Counted from the stretch's first letter, positions 1 through 11,790 are shown. The stretch is 64,000 bases of DNA from Zeugodacus cucurbitae (GCF_028554725.1 NC_071670.1:52689501-52753500), one strand, 5' to 3'. The notes: a model not told the origin generated them from the sequence alone. Translations and numbers: made by a program.

Positions 1-1675
1 ACTTGTACAACTAATTGCCTAATGCATTTATTTTGTATATGAGTAAAGAAAGCGTAGGTGGGGACTTGAAGTGAGAGACAACAGACCGCGTTTTTCTTTA
101 ACACTGCTGCTGCTGCTTTGTCGGCGCTTTGATGAGCGCCACTTAACTAATTCAACTTGTTTACTTTGTTACTCTCCTGGGCAGTTGGTGGTTGGGCATC
201 TGTTTTCCTTGCTCGCCACCTCCCTCCCCATCGTTTGCTTTGGCAAACAATTGTCATTGTTTTCGGACAGCTTAACAACTTTGTTGCTGTACTTCATCAA
301 GCACTAGTTGCAGCAGCATGAGCAAGTGCTCCGAGTAAATACTCAGCTGGCACTTAACTTGGCGGCACAGTTATGGTTTTGGTTTACTCACAATTGTTGT
401 TGTTTTCAGTATGATATACTGTGTTATTGTTGGTGTGGTTTTAAGACACCTAATTGGTGTAGCTATTGTGGTTTGAGGAGGCGTCTTTTATTTTTTGGTT
501 GAGTGTGTATGTGTTTGTGTCTATATGAAAACAAACCCCTTGGGACAACTAAAAGACAGCCGGACTTCCTTGTAGCTAAACAGTTAATGACAGTGTGGAG
601 GGGGAGGTAAGTTTTATGTACAATTTGGCAGACAGCAAGCGTTCTCCTTTTCATATCCTTTATTGTTGTCACTGCTGATGACAATTGTGATTACGATGAT
701 GGGGCTGACAATTGTGTGCTCAGTTGTTGGTAACGGCCCACATGTTTTTCCAAAGTATACGCCCAGACCTAAATTTTACTTTACTTTTTTCCACGAAGTT
801 ATATCTCTCATATTACCAAAGCAAAAGCGAATTGGGAATACGTCTGTTGACAACTGGTAATTAAGTCATTACAAACTGTCTGTGGGTTGTCTTTAGCTGA
901 GCGACATGAAACGAATAAAAAAATGCCAAAGCAGACACGAAATACTCTGTCATAATGTTTCTGGCAGCCCAAAATAGCAACGAATACATCCCTGTGGACC
1001 CATAATCCCGCCGCTGTCTTCTTATTCCTTCAGTTTGCTTTCATCTAAATGCACGCTATTGACATTCCAGTGATTGGCTCTTTGATTGTCTTCACATACA
1101 TCGAAACCCTTCCACGCTGAACAAATATATTTGGAAAATGACGAAGCTAATAGCTATAGCTAACTCACTGGTCTAGTCAGTTGTTGATTGTCAGTTGGCA
1201 GAAGTGGAGCATCAGAGCGTTTGCCATAACGAACGAGCGATGATTGACTCAAGTCTCAATCGACTAAATCGCAAAATTTGTGTAACTGTATGCAATTAAG
1301 TAAACTCTTTCACTTACATAGTTGCGTTGCAATTAAAATATGTCCAACAGTGAGATATAATGAAAAGAAATTTTAAAATTTGTATTTGTCCAAATTCTCA
1401 CTTTTTTCAGTTGTAGCCATTGCTTGCTTGCTCTGTAGCAGCCCCTAAGGTTAGAAGTGTTTTTATGAGATTGATGATTTTCGTTTGTTAAAATCTCACA
1501 CTTCGTTTCTTTTTCATGAATTCTCGGCCAGAAACAATACTGAACCGATATCCAAGCCTACATATTCGCCAGACATGATTTCGTTTCATAATTTCCTATT
1601 TCCAAAAATAAATGGAACCTCAAAGCACCGTCTTTATTCATGGATAAAGAAATATCTGGAAGAGCCAAAGGCTAT
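1..1675. other. single-copy AT-rich DNA, no gene recognised
   Basis: Non-coding in appearance. Short open frames here (up to 78 codons) are Leu/Phe/Cys-rich chance translations with no recognisable domain. The sequence has TG/TTG-rich microsatellite texture (for example around 380-520) but no terminal inverted repeat or transposase similarity that I can see. Confidence 0.5.
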
Positions 1676-1679
1676 CTTA

Positions 1680-2880
1680 AAAACAAGTAAGGAAGGGCTA
1701 ATTCGGGTGTAACCGAACATTTTATACTCTCGCAATTTATTTATTTAACTTTATTTTAATATATAATACACAATTTTACCCACATATTCGTCATATATAT
1801 TGTATAAAGTCCATTGAAAGTTGGAAACCATAATATTAGGTTAGAAGCACCGAGGTCCTCGTGTTCGATATATGGGGTCTTAAAAACCTATGGTCCGATT
1901 TCGCCGATTTTTAGAATGGGGCTGCCACACTATTAACATAATATTTGTGCAAAGTTCTGCACCGATATCTTCACTAGTGTTTACTTTATATATTGTAAAG
2001 TAAACGATTCAGATCGTCTTCAAAGTTCTGGTATATAGGAAGTAGGCGTGGTTGTGAAGCGATTTGGCCTATTTTCACAACATGTCATTGGGATGTAAGG
2101 AAACTATTACAAACCAAGTTTCATTGAAATCGGTCGAGTAGTTCCTGAGATATGGTTTTTTACCCATAAGTGGGCGACGCCATTTCCATTTTGTAAAAAT
2201 ATCTGAGTGCAGCCTTCATCGCCCATTTCTTATGTGAAATTTAGTGTTTGTGACGTTTTTCGTTAGTGAGTTAACCCACTTTTAGTAATTTTCAACCTAA
2301 CTTTTGTATGGAAGGTGGGCGTGGTTATTATCCGATTTCTTTCATTTTTGGACTGTATTACGAAGTGGCTAAAAAAACGACTGCAGAAAGTTTGGTTTAT
2401 ATAGCTCTATTGGTTTGCGAGATATGTACAAAAAACTTAGTAGGGGGCGGGGCCACGCCCACTTCCCCAAAAAAATTACATCCATCCCTTCATAGTGCGA
2501 TCCTTCATTTCAAATTTTATTTCCATAGCTTTATTTATGGCTTAGTTATGGCACTTTATGTGTTTTCGGTTTTCGCCATTTTGTGGGCGTGGCAGTGGTC
2601 CGATTTTGCTCATTTTCGAAAGCAACCTTCCTATGGTGCCAAGAAATAAGTGTGCCAAGTTTCATCAAAATATCTTAATTTTTACTCAAGTTACAGCTTG
2701 CACAGACGGACGGACGGACAGACAGACATTCGGATTTGAACTCCACTCTTCACCCTGATCACTTTGGTATTTATAACCCTATATCTAACTCGTTTAGTTT
2801 TGGGTGTTACAAACAACCGTTATGTGAACAAAACTATAATACTCTCTTTAGCAACATTTGTTGCGAGAGTATAACGAGTT
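1680..2880 (+). repeat. dispersed 1.2 kb repeat, copy A (complete-looking)
   Basis: One of eight copies or fragments of the same non-coding family in this window. The others are near 11.3, 18.1, 36.9, 38.8, 42.1, 52.5 and 61.9 kb. This copy opens with a segment reading GTAACCGAACATTTTATACT and is framed by a perfect 14 bp inverted pair, TTATACTCTCGCAA at 1722-1735 and its complement at 2861-2874. Inside are recurring CCGATTT-centred blocks, GTGGGCGTGG-type boxes, and a GACGGACGGACAGACAGAC run near 2704-2727. The 113-codon frame at 2308-2649 is not preserved in the other copies, so I treat it as non-coding. The order of blocks matches the copy at 61.9-63.1 kb along most of its length. The element class is unknown; a non-autonomous DNA element is possible. 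Confidence 0.8.
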
Positions 2881-4520
2881 CGAGAAGTGTTCCGAAGATT
2901 GGAAGAATCACTGGCTAAGCGCTAAATATCCTTTCAAAATAATATTAATTTTAGAATCAGGTAGAGTTTCCATAGCGCTAGAAGAGTCCAGTTAACATAC
3001 TCAAAGCAAGTGAATGGTTCCAAATCAGGATCTTATCAAAGAATTATTGGAGTTGAAAAGGTCCTCTTCAAATGAAGAGGAAGGTCCTCATATCTTCCCA
3101 ATAAATTAGTCCTATGGTTCGAAGATCTAGATGGACTCTCTGTATATCGTCGTAGTACATAAGAGTACGAGTATTACTTAGGATTGTGATGCAAACGTAA
3201 ACAAGATTGTTATACATATATAATAATTTCAGATACATCCGGATACGAATCAATTTATAAGATTTTTTCTGATTTCATTGTTTTCATTGACGAAAAGGTT
3301 TTATATTGCCCACATGTTCCCCTAGAGGGTGATGATAAATGGAATGACCCACTCTTTCCTGCCAAGAACTCTGAATTGGCAAAGGCGAAGGTTAAACAAG
3401 TTCCTCTTCCATCTTTCCAATTTAACTATGAATCTGTATTTGCATCTTACTTAACTTGGAAACCTTAACTCAACATATTGATTAATCCCTTCACTAGCTT
3501 TGCCTATACTGACCAAGGCGTACACTGCACCGTATAACTATATAAACACACTGGAAAATTTGGCATTTTCGTCCTTTATGTACACCACATTTCCATTTGG
3601 CTTCCGATAAACCGAATAACTAATCACCTGGGTAAAAGTAAATTCCATGTATGTGCAACACAACCATTCCGATTTGGGAGGAAAAAAAGAAAACGCAAAA
3701 CATTTCATTTGCATTTTCATTAGAAAACTAATAACTGCTCGTTGCAGCTGAGAGAGTTCACATTACATCTTGTTGGCAAGCAAATGAAATCGTAATGAAC
3801 TGTACATTTTGACAGACATGCAAATCTGCAAGTAACGGAGCTTCCCAGTGGAGGTAAGAACATAAATGCAGTGTCATTGTCAATCAATTTATGTGCTCAT
3901 ACTAGTAGTATAACTGTACATTTGCCGACGTAATTGTTGGCTAGTTTTGCAAATTAAATTGACAATAGGATATTGGATATATGGAGTTAATAGTAAATAT
4001 GGAGTAACCTAGTTTTCAGAAAATGTACTAATTTTTCTTCTTCTAATTTAGTTTAATTTAATTTTAATTTAATAAGTTAGATATGTTCACATTACATCAT
4101 AAACTCGAGTTGTAATTTGGTGTTTAATAATAAACTCAAGTCTTCTTATTAGAGTTTAAGAAGGAGAATTATCAAAGCGTACAACAATAACACTAGATTT
4201 TTCAATCGTGCAGCTCTTTTTATCTATATTTTAATAAATAGCATTTAACACGAGTTTAGTATGTTAAAGTTTTGGTTTGTGAGTAGTTTCGATCTCTCAC
4301 TGCCAAAAATTCAAATTCTCTGAGTACAGGACCTCATACATTTCTTTATAAATATTCTGTAGAATTTTCCTTGGTTTCCAGAAACAGTTGAACTTATAAG
4401 AGAATACATTCTTAGAAAATGTGTAAAGAATTGAGGTCTTAAAGTTGTTGGATACCATTCCATAACGTCGTTCAGGTAGATTGGAGTGCAGCCATATATG
4501 GGCTCAATTAGCACTAGATG
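2881..4520. other. no gene recognised
   Basis: AT-rich single-copy sequence with only short chance frames (61-codon and 60-codon frames on the minus strand). No transposon ends, RNA gene or repeat structure was identified. Confidence 0.45.
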
Positions 4521-4529
4521 TGTTATTTT

Positions 4530-4990
4530 GATGCACTATTCGCAGACCTTTTAATTTACTGTTATCCCGTTTCATCCATCCGCTCAAACCACTTTGTGTT
4601 TTCGTTGAAGCTACTTATGCCCGATATGCTTCTAGTGGACATCCATTCAAGGCTTCATGTCTGATGGATTCCAAGTGTCCTGTGTCGGATCTGCGATAGA
4701 ACTGGACATTCATAGAGAAAATGGAAAATTGTTTCCTTATACCCCTCTAGTTCACAGCCTCGACAAATGTTATTATAGGGTATGCCCATTTTCATTGCAT
4801 GTTCTCCAAATGGCCTATGACCCGTTAGAGTAGCCGTAAGCTGTTATACTTTTCCTGGACCTATTTCGTTCATAGTTTAAAGTGTTCTCATTGGAGAACA
4901 TACTCATTTTAAGGATCGAACCAAACTCTTTTACTGCCTTTCCATTACGACGGGAATTTCAGTTTCAAGAGTAGGCACTACTAAATGTCG
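4530..4990 (-). pseudogene. 3' end of a non-LTR retrotransposon (jockey/LOA-type ORF2 C-terminus), decayed
   Basis: Read on the minus strand, the segment encodes the region that follows the reverse transcriptase/RNase H in many insect LINEs. It has an L-T-G-H box (around 4820-4835), then a cysteine-histidine cluster of the form CRGC, H, C (first pair encoded at 4754-4765), then the usual RxRxxLG-like stretch. In-frame stops and frame changes interrupt it both upstream of the LTGH box and after the cysteine cluster, so it cannot make a product. No RT catalytic motif remains, so the copy is strongly 5'-truncated, as is usual for LINE insertions. The same type of cysteine motif is seen in the LINE relics near 8.5 and 50.8 kb. 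The clade is uncertain; jockey, LOA and R1 relatives share this tail. Confidence 0.75.
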
Positions 4991-6049
4991 GTATATTGAT
5001 AAAATAATTATTTAATTCGTTTTGTTTGAAACTTTGATCATTTCCAATTTTTACTTTCGAAATTCACCAGAAGTGTGTGGTTTAAGTGGAGAATTTCGAG
5101 AATCGACTTTTAATCGGGACAAACTATTCGTCATATATTTAACCTAGAGTGCGCAATAGTTTTCGAATATTGAATGACAAGTCCATAGTGATAGTTAGAC
5201 AAACATTATTTATATTTGCAATTGTGAGATTTAAAAAATGGATAAAAAGACTGTCCAGAGACCATTCAATGTCCTCGGTTAGTTGTATATCCTTCTATAT
5301 ATGGACACATTTATTTCAATCAGATATATGAATTATTACTAATGCAAAAATGGTTGTTCTTTTCTAAAAAATCATCCATTTCGCTAGCATCATAAAAGTA
5401 AATATAATATCTGCTAGTTATGAGAAACGTATGTGTGCTTCCCAAACACATTAACGCTTATCACAGCTGTGTTAACAAGCGGTAAATCTGTCAAAATTTC
5501 ATTTTGATACGTTACTTTTTCCTGTTTCTTTTTTATTTTTCGTTCAGCACTTCGCGCCGTTACTGTCTGTCAGTCACTGCGCTGCCACACCTTGTCACAC
5601 TAATCCATTAAACCCAAAGTGGTATTAAGCGGCCTTGGCGTTGCGGTTGATTGACTAAAATCAATGGCATGCTTGCCTCTACCTCGTCGTAGTCGCTTGA
5701 TAAGCTCTCTTCTCTTGGGGGCTTTCCGTGTGACGGGCGCTATGCGAGCAAACGATGTGTGTGTAAGCGCTGCCATCAAATAATAATCCCCCATTATTGG
5801 TTGTAAATCTCCTTGTGATTTTTTTGAAATTAATTGCATTTTAAAAATGTTTCTAATTTGTGGCGGCTGTCACCACAACGTACAAGCATTTTAACGGTTA
5901 TTATAACAACATCAGTCATGCACACAGCTGGCGAAAGGTGAGCTTGAAAGTAATTTGTCGATATTTTCTTGTCGATATGTGCTACTTTGCCGGGGAAGTA
6001 TTATTGGTCTGAGTATGGAGAGTTATTAAAAGTGAGTTTATTGCATGGG
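4991..6049. other. single-copy DNA containing one unsupported small ORF
   Basis: No gene is firmly supported. A 79-codon minus-strand frame (5600-5839) has more balanced composition than its surroundings and a basic Arg/Lys stretch (KAPKRRELIKRLRRGRGK). It has no recognised domain, no visible splice context and no second copy in the window. It could be a chance frame, or a remnant of an exon or mobile element. Confidence 0.3.
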
Positions 6050-6350
6050 TGTTTAATGATTTGATTTGTTTAAAGTTTTTTTTTAGAACAAATTGAAAAT
6101 TTTTGTTAAAAAAAATTCGATTTTTTTTTGTATTTTTTTGTTAAACGTTCACAAACTCTTTTCGATTTAATATATTTTTTTCGTTTATTGAAAAGCTGTT
6201 CATTTATTAATTAGTGTTTTTTTATTTATTTGTTTTGGTATATTTTTCAACATTTTTATCAATTTTTTTGTGAGTAACTTTTTTATATCTCCATTTTTTA
6301 TAATTTTTTTGTGAGAGACTTTTCATAAACATTTTGCGGTTTCACAACAG
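6050..6350. repeat. T-rich low-complexity tract
   Basis: The plus strand is dominated by T runs (many TTTTTT blocks) over about 300 bases, interspersed with TTTTTTGTGAG-like phrases that recur at about 6267 and 6306. No coding capacity. Confidence 0.7.
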
Positions 6351-7740
6351 AAGTAACTTTGTTTGCAACAAAAGTAATTGATAATTCAATTTAAAAGCCT
6401 GCGGTTGAACAAATGCTCTCATACAATATTGGTTTTGGCAAAAAGTTTTGATTTATTTGTTAAGTGTATAATTTATTTGACCAAACGGATGGTTGTAAAA
6501 AATTCTAAAATTTCGACTGAACTGTCAATGGATTAATTAAATATATTTTTTGTTGGCGCCACATACCGAACAGTAGCTTTTATTACGTTACTAAGTCTAA
6601 TTGATTACTATTAGCAAGCTAATTTTGCAACTGTTTTAAAATATTTTTTATATTTGACGCCATTTTCTTTGGTGATTTTAATGCCTAATTCCGTAAATAT
6701 GGATTGCAATCGCCAAAAAAGGGGTCTCAGAGAACTGAGAAGAAACTTTAAAGGCTGCTGAGAGGTCATCTGCAATGTTTGGCCGGTGCTTAGTATATCT
6801 TTGAGATCTCCACAGGAATTTTATATGATATTTTTATGGATATCCCAAATCTTTTCAAATCTGGCTGAGGTCACTATAACATACACCACAGTGAAGAACT
6901 TGTAGTTAATTTCTCATGAACTGAGTTCGTTGAATTCTCTATGTTATGGGTATGGACCTATTTCCAGGAACTGTGGAAATTATTAATTAGAGATTACCAG
7001 GCTTGGAGTCTAATCCATTCACCGAATGGTCGACAGGTTTACTCCAAAATATGACATTTGTAGAGTGAATACATTCCAAAAACCCAACTCCCAGCTTAAA
7101 TTCACCCATAAAAAAAAACGCATCTGTATATGCGGACAATATGTGATCAGATATGTAACCGTATTGCGTCAAATCTTCATCGTCGCCATTACACAAATAT
7201 TTGCTCAAAATTGACTTATGCTGCCAAACGCATACGCAGCCTAGCAAAAGAAAAGCCTCCACCCACCCAACTGGAAGGGAAGCCAAAATCAAGTAGTAAA
7301 GTCACGTTTTATGTATTTATCATGAGCGCTGATTTTTGGCTCACAATTTATGTAGTGCTATTAACATAATAAATAATCAACTAAACATATGCGAGCGCAT
7401 GCACCTACACATGCAAACAAACATATTGGCATACGACTACATGATAGGCTGCTAAAAATAGGCACTGGACTTGGGAGAGTGGGTAAAATTAGTGTAAAGA
7501 TGGACGCCTACGAACGAAAATTAGGAGAAAACATAAATGGCAATTAACTTGGAATGATTTTCTATTTGACAATGGTAAGGGAGGTTAAAGAAGGTTAACA
7601 ATTTTAAATGGTAATATCAGTGAAGGTCTAAAAATGGTGCACCCTATGAAAAAGAGCAGACAATTTCGTAATCAAGTGAGTTTACTGTTATGTAAGATCC
7701 TAACAAAAATTATTGAAATTAATATTAAATTTTTTATACT
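6351..7740. other. no gene recognised
   Basis: AT-rich DNA. Overlapping frames on both strands near 6987-7369 (up to 101 codons) are mutually incompatible and show no domain, so they look like chance frames. No mobile-element ends were found. Confidence 0.45.
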
Positions 7741-8343
7741 AAAATATATAAAATTAGTAAAACAAAAAAATGTGTACTAATTTTTTTTGTAATAAATTTT
7801 ATTTTAGTTTTAAGTGTGTCTTGACTACTAACTCTACATTGTACTAATTCTACATTGTTAGTACTACTTTAGTACATTTGGAAATATGCTTCAGCGTTAA
7901 AAGTTCGACTAACTTAGTCTGGCTTCGAAAACATTTAAAAGTACTAAAAATTATATGACCCTTTCCAGCAATAATTGTAAAATTTAGTACTGCATTAAAC
8001 ATAGCAGAAATAATTCTATTCACCTTTCAATAAAATATTAGAATCAATATGGAGTTAAAAATGTATAGTTTTGTATTTTAGTACTTCATCGACTCTGTCT
8101 CAAATAATATACTTGAAGTGATCATAAAGTCGTACGATTTGACAAAAATTGTTACTATTAATATTCTTAATGGGCTTTTACGAAGGGATATTTAACCGTC
8201 TTTGGTAATAGCTAAAGAACTCAGTAGAAATTTAGTACTTCTTAAAACTATATAGTAAGAGTAGGCTTATGTTAATTACCAATTTTCTTTGTTTTAGTAA
8301 AATGAGCATTTTCAATTATTCATTTAGTACTAACATACATAAT
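7741..8343. promoter_or_regulatory. cluster of TTAGTAC/GTACTAA heptamers (left part)
   Basis: TTAGTAC occurs at 7858, 7869, 7984, 8078, 8232 and 8334. Its complement GTACTAA occurs at 7774, 7841, 7941 and 8337. The last pair overlaps as the palindrome TTAGTACTAA. The cluster resumes at 9738-9901 beyond the LINE insertion. Such density is far above what base composition would give by chance. It may be a degenerate repeat array or a set of protein-binding sites; function is unknown. Confidence 0.5.
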
Positions 8344-9541
8344 TAGGTTAGGTTAAACTGGTAGGCAAATACGCCACACATAGACCTATTTAGGTCCTTG
8401 CGCTTGACGCGAATTTTAAAAGCATTTGTGGCTTCACTTTCGATACCTCTTCCAGATTCTCATATTGTGAGGCCCCCAAGTAGCGAAGTCGTTGCCTTGA
8501 CAATGCAGGGCAGGTACACAGAAGATGCTTCATTGTTTCTATTGCACCTTGTTCTTGACATTTCCTGCATTTATCTCGATCTGTAAGCCCCACTTTGTAG
8601 TCATGTGCCGCCACCAGACAGTGACCTGTGAGTATTCCCACCAAACCCCTACAGTCCCTTCTATCGAGTGACAGAATGAGTTTGGTGTACTTCTGGTCTA
8701 CGGTTTTACACATGGCTTTAGCGGTCTTACACCCCGGTATATTTGCCCAATGTGTTAGGATTTTTCTTTTCATGCCCCTGTCCTGATCATCGAACAGACA
8801 GTGCATGGGTTTGCCCCTACCCACCGAGCTGTGCCCAAAAGTTCTATGCGTAAATTCTCCTCCCGCCAGTAGTCGCCCCGCAGATTTTGCCGCATAAGTT
8901 TCGACAAAGAGATCTATCGGCGGCAGGTTAAGTATCCGTTCAAGAGCTGCCGTAGGGATGGTTCTCAGAGCTCCCGTTATACAGAGCGCTGCAAGTCGCT
9001 GAACCCTTTCCATTGGCTTTCGGTAAGTTGACTTCTTTAAGCCTGTCCACCACACAGTAGCACCATAGAGCAGGATTGGTCTCACTATCACTGTGTAGCA
9101 CCAGTGCATGAGAGAGGGAGAAAGCCCCCAGGTAGTGCCTAGCAACTGCCTGCATGCATATAGAGCATTACTAGCCTTTCTTACCCTTTCTTCCACATTG
9201 TGCTTCCACAGTAACTTACTGTCCAAGACGACTCCCAGGTACTTAGTGCGGTCCTTTGGTGATAGTTCTGTTCCGTTTAGCGAGGGGAACCTCTATTGAG
9301 GGATTTTGTATTTCCTTGTAAACACAAGCAGATCGGTTTTTTCCGCATTCAACCCTAGGCCTGCTTGTGTTGCCCAATTTTGGACAGTATTGAGTGTGCT
9401 GGTCATAATGTTGCTAATAGTATGCAGACACTTTCCTGTTATTACTATGGCTATGTCGTCCGCATACGCTATTATCTTGGGAGCTTTACCTTCTAAGTTA
9501 TTCAACAGATTATTCACGACCAGTGTCCAAAGGAGTGGAGA
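8344..9541 (-). mobile_element. 5'-truncated non-LTR retrotransposon insertion
   Basis: LINE fragment whose 3' end lies at the low-coordinate side. On the minus strand the tail reads TTAACCTAACCTAATT, a type of LINE 3' terminus common in flies. Recognisable similarity begins at the SPLLW of the RT region, encoded from 9541 downward, so about two thirds of the element is missing. The insertion interrupts the TTAGTAC cluster, which continues on both sides. No clear target-site duplication could be defined by eye. Confidence 0.85.
8390..9541 (-). pseudogene. reverse transcriptase C-terminal half (jockey/LOA/R1-like), one in-frame stop
   Basis: Minus-strand frame holding the RT palm motif SPLLW, the catalytic YADD (codons at 9455-9466), the LGLNAEKTDLL stretch, the YLGVVLDSKL thumb-side motif, and VIVRPILLYGATVWW. 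It ends with an LTGH-type box (GILTGHCLV) and a C-x2-C...H...C cluster (CRKCQ, HLLCTC). The reading frame is continuous from 9541 to 8390 except for a single TAG (complement of 9293-9295) between the YADD block and the thumb. The 5' part of RT and the endonuclease are absent. The stretch between the thumb and the LTGH box is only about 90 codons and shows no RNase H motifs. Elements with this tail usually carry RNase H there, so an internal deletion is inferred. It is not functional. The clade assignment is tentative. Confidence 0.85.
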
Positions 9542-9545
9542 ATAA

Positions 9546-9905
9546 TTGTAAGATAAGCGGATACATAATTGTAAGATTAACATATAGTACAAACATTTCT
9601 CTGTTCGAGTTAGAACTAACTTAAAGAGAGTTTTTAATTTCAAATTGACTAAAAATATGTGCCAGACTTTCGAAATTATATTGAGAAATATTCAAATATA
9701 CTTAGAACACATAAAAACTAAAACTTTTGTTTTGATTTTAGTACACATTTGTAACCAATAAAGCATTTGCCGAAAAAAGCATTTGCAAGCCCTTAAAACT
9801 CTACTTTAATGTTTAGTACAAAACAATCTGAGTATTAATTGGAATGGTGCTAAATGATACGGAATTTAATGAGATATAGTAATTTAGTACTAATTTAGTA
9901 CGGAA
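9546..9905. promoter_or_regulatory. cluster of TTAGTAC heptamers (right part)
   Basis: Continuation of the cluster cut by the LINE. TTAGTAC occurs at 9738, 9813, 9884 and 9895, and GTACTAA at 9887. The 9884-9893 pair again forms the palindrome TTAGTACTAA. Otherwise AT-rich with no open frame. Confidence 0.45.
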
Positions 9906-10990
9906 ACGTCACAAGTGTAACTGAATTCCAAAAGGAATAAGAAACTGAATAAATTTTGTTTGTAAAAGTACAACATACTACAAACCAATCACAGAATAAC
10001 CACCACTTTCTACCTCAGACTCCAGAAGAGAAGTTCAACAACCGCAGAGTAGCTTTTTAAAATGCAGTCCGAATTGTAAAAATGGCGAAAAACTTTTTTG
10101 TCGCATATTTGCCGTTGCGCCGCGCTTGACGCAGTGGTCGCACAGTTACACCGTTGATGTTGTGTAGCGGCTGGCTGCATGACTTTGCTGTTTAACGCTT
10201 TTTATGGCGCTCACACGCAATACTCAGAGAAATAAGCATTGTGGCTATTGCAAGGTGATGTATGCATCTTCATAGTTATATATATTTGTATTTGTGTGTG
10301 CGACATGAAAAAAAAACTTGTAAATAAATTATATGCGTCTGTTGTGCGCCCGTGTTGCAGTTAGCATGCAACATTCACTTTTCAATACACCTGCATATTT
10401 GTACTACTAAATTTCAACTTTGCCTCGTTATTTAAATTTGCTTTATTGTTGTTGCTGTGCTGCTGCCATGGCAGTGTGCCATAAATGCTCGCAAATTATA
10501 CAGAAAGTACGAGTATGCATCGTCTCGTTGGTAGGTGCAATCAGCACAATAGCATTGTGCCAGCGAAGCAGTAAATATTCAACATTCATTTGTAATGTGA
10601 CTAACGAGCGCGTGTGTGAGCGCCTTGAAGTAGGCAACATTTGCGAAATTTTTCATAAATTTAATTTTTTCTTATTTAATAGTAGTTGGAATCGTTAGCA
10701 ATTAATATAACTTGCGTTTTTTTGCTTTATGGGAAGTTTTATTAACGACTCAACTACAGATGATGCAACAAGATGGAAGGGATTAAAGTTTATGAAACAT
10801 AATATAGAAATATTGAGATACCTGGCAACAAACTAAGACAGATGTTAGAAAACTTCCAAAATATTTTGAAATAGAATCTAATTTTATTTTATTATATTAA
10901 AATATGTTTCCTCTGGTCGTGGGATAATCTGAGAAGTGTTTTCCCGATTATTTTGCGTGTATCCGATTATTTTTATTAATTAATATCACA
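9906..10990. other. single-copy DNA, no gene recognised
   Basis: Contains a GC-richer, non-repetitive patch around 10080-10240 and CTGCTGCC/TTGTTG texture near 10440. The overlapping 92-codon plus and 65-codon minus frames are alternative readings of the same low-complexity DNA, with no domain. Confidence 0.4.
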
Positions 10991-10999
10991 GCCACACAA

Positions 11000-11285
11000 A
11001 AAAAAAATTTTGTTAGGACCGGGGGATCTTACAATGTTTTTAGGGTCGCTGAGTCTGAGTCCGAATCCGAATCAGCGACCAAGAGAACACCCCAAGAAGC
11101 GAGTTTCAAGCGCTTCCGATGAATTAAAAAAAAAGCGTCCGCCATATTGGATCCGCCATTTTTAATTTTGAAAAACCGACATCGTGTTCGTAATCATCGA
11201 CCCAGTAAACCTCCGAGTAGTGAGTTTCAAGTGAATCTGATGTACTTTAAAAATCGCTGTACGCCATATTGGTTTTTTGGAGTTA
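11000..11285. repeat. two degenerate direct-repeat units, ~120 bp apart
   Basis: The phrase GAGTTTCAAG followed by a GAT(G)-A/T-rich spacer and then CGCCATATTGG occurs at about 11100-11150 and again at about 11218-11271. The block begins near GGACCGGGGGATCTTACAA. It looks like a piece of a dispersed repeat; no protein similarity is seen. Confidence 0.6.
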
Positions 11286-11299
11286 TGTTATAACCCAGA

Positions 11300-11790
11300 T
11301 GTGATGAGGTTAAATGGATCTCGGATTCGGATAATTTCTGGACCGATTTCAGGAATTTTCGCCACCAAGCTACATTATATCCAAGACAATACGCTCTTTT
11401 AATTTTGCTAAGCCATCATACATAGTAACCAATATATACAGAATAAAGTCCACCGGATGTTTGAAACCTCTATTATTAGATAAATGGCAGATAGGAGAAA
11501 TTATGACCCGATTTCAACTGTTTTAGGCACAGAGACGCATCATTAGAAGAAAAATATCCTTTTTAAATTTATATAAAATATCTGTGAGTTTGTCGATATT
11601 TTCGGTAAAAAATTATCCCTGGGCAATGAGGTCTTCATGTTCGATATACGGGGCCTTGAAAGGTATAGTTCAATTTCGACAATTTTGCAGATGTGGTTTT
11701 GAACCAATTTTGTTCGTTTTGGAAATGAATACATTTTCCGGAGTCAAATCTAGAGGTCCGCGAGAAACCCATTTCTGAATACGACTATGT
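11300..11790 (+). repeat. dispersed 1.2 kb repeat, copy H (partial)
   Basis: Shares with the copies at 38.8 and 61.9 kb the sequence of blocks GGACCGATTTCAGG, then TATATCCAAGAC, TATGACCCGATTT, then CACAGAGACGCAT and the ATGTTCGATATACGGGG block. Both ends are missing. The frames at 11543-11778 on both strands are incidental. Confidence 0.7.

Noticed and set aside
2308..2649. 113-codon frame inside the dispersed repeat
   Set aside because: The corresponding region of the copies at 39.5 and 62.8 kb does not keep the frame, so it is not a conserved product of the element.
8940..9155. 71-codon minus-strand frame within the 8.4 kb LINE
   Set aside because: Alternative register of the reverse transcriptase frame, which itself carries recognisable motifs.
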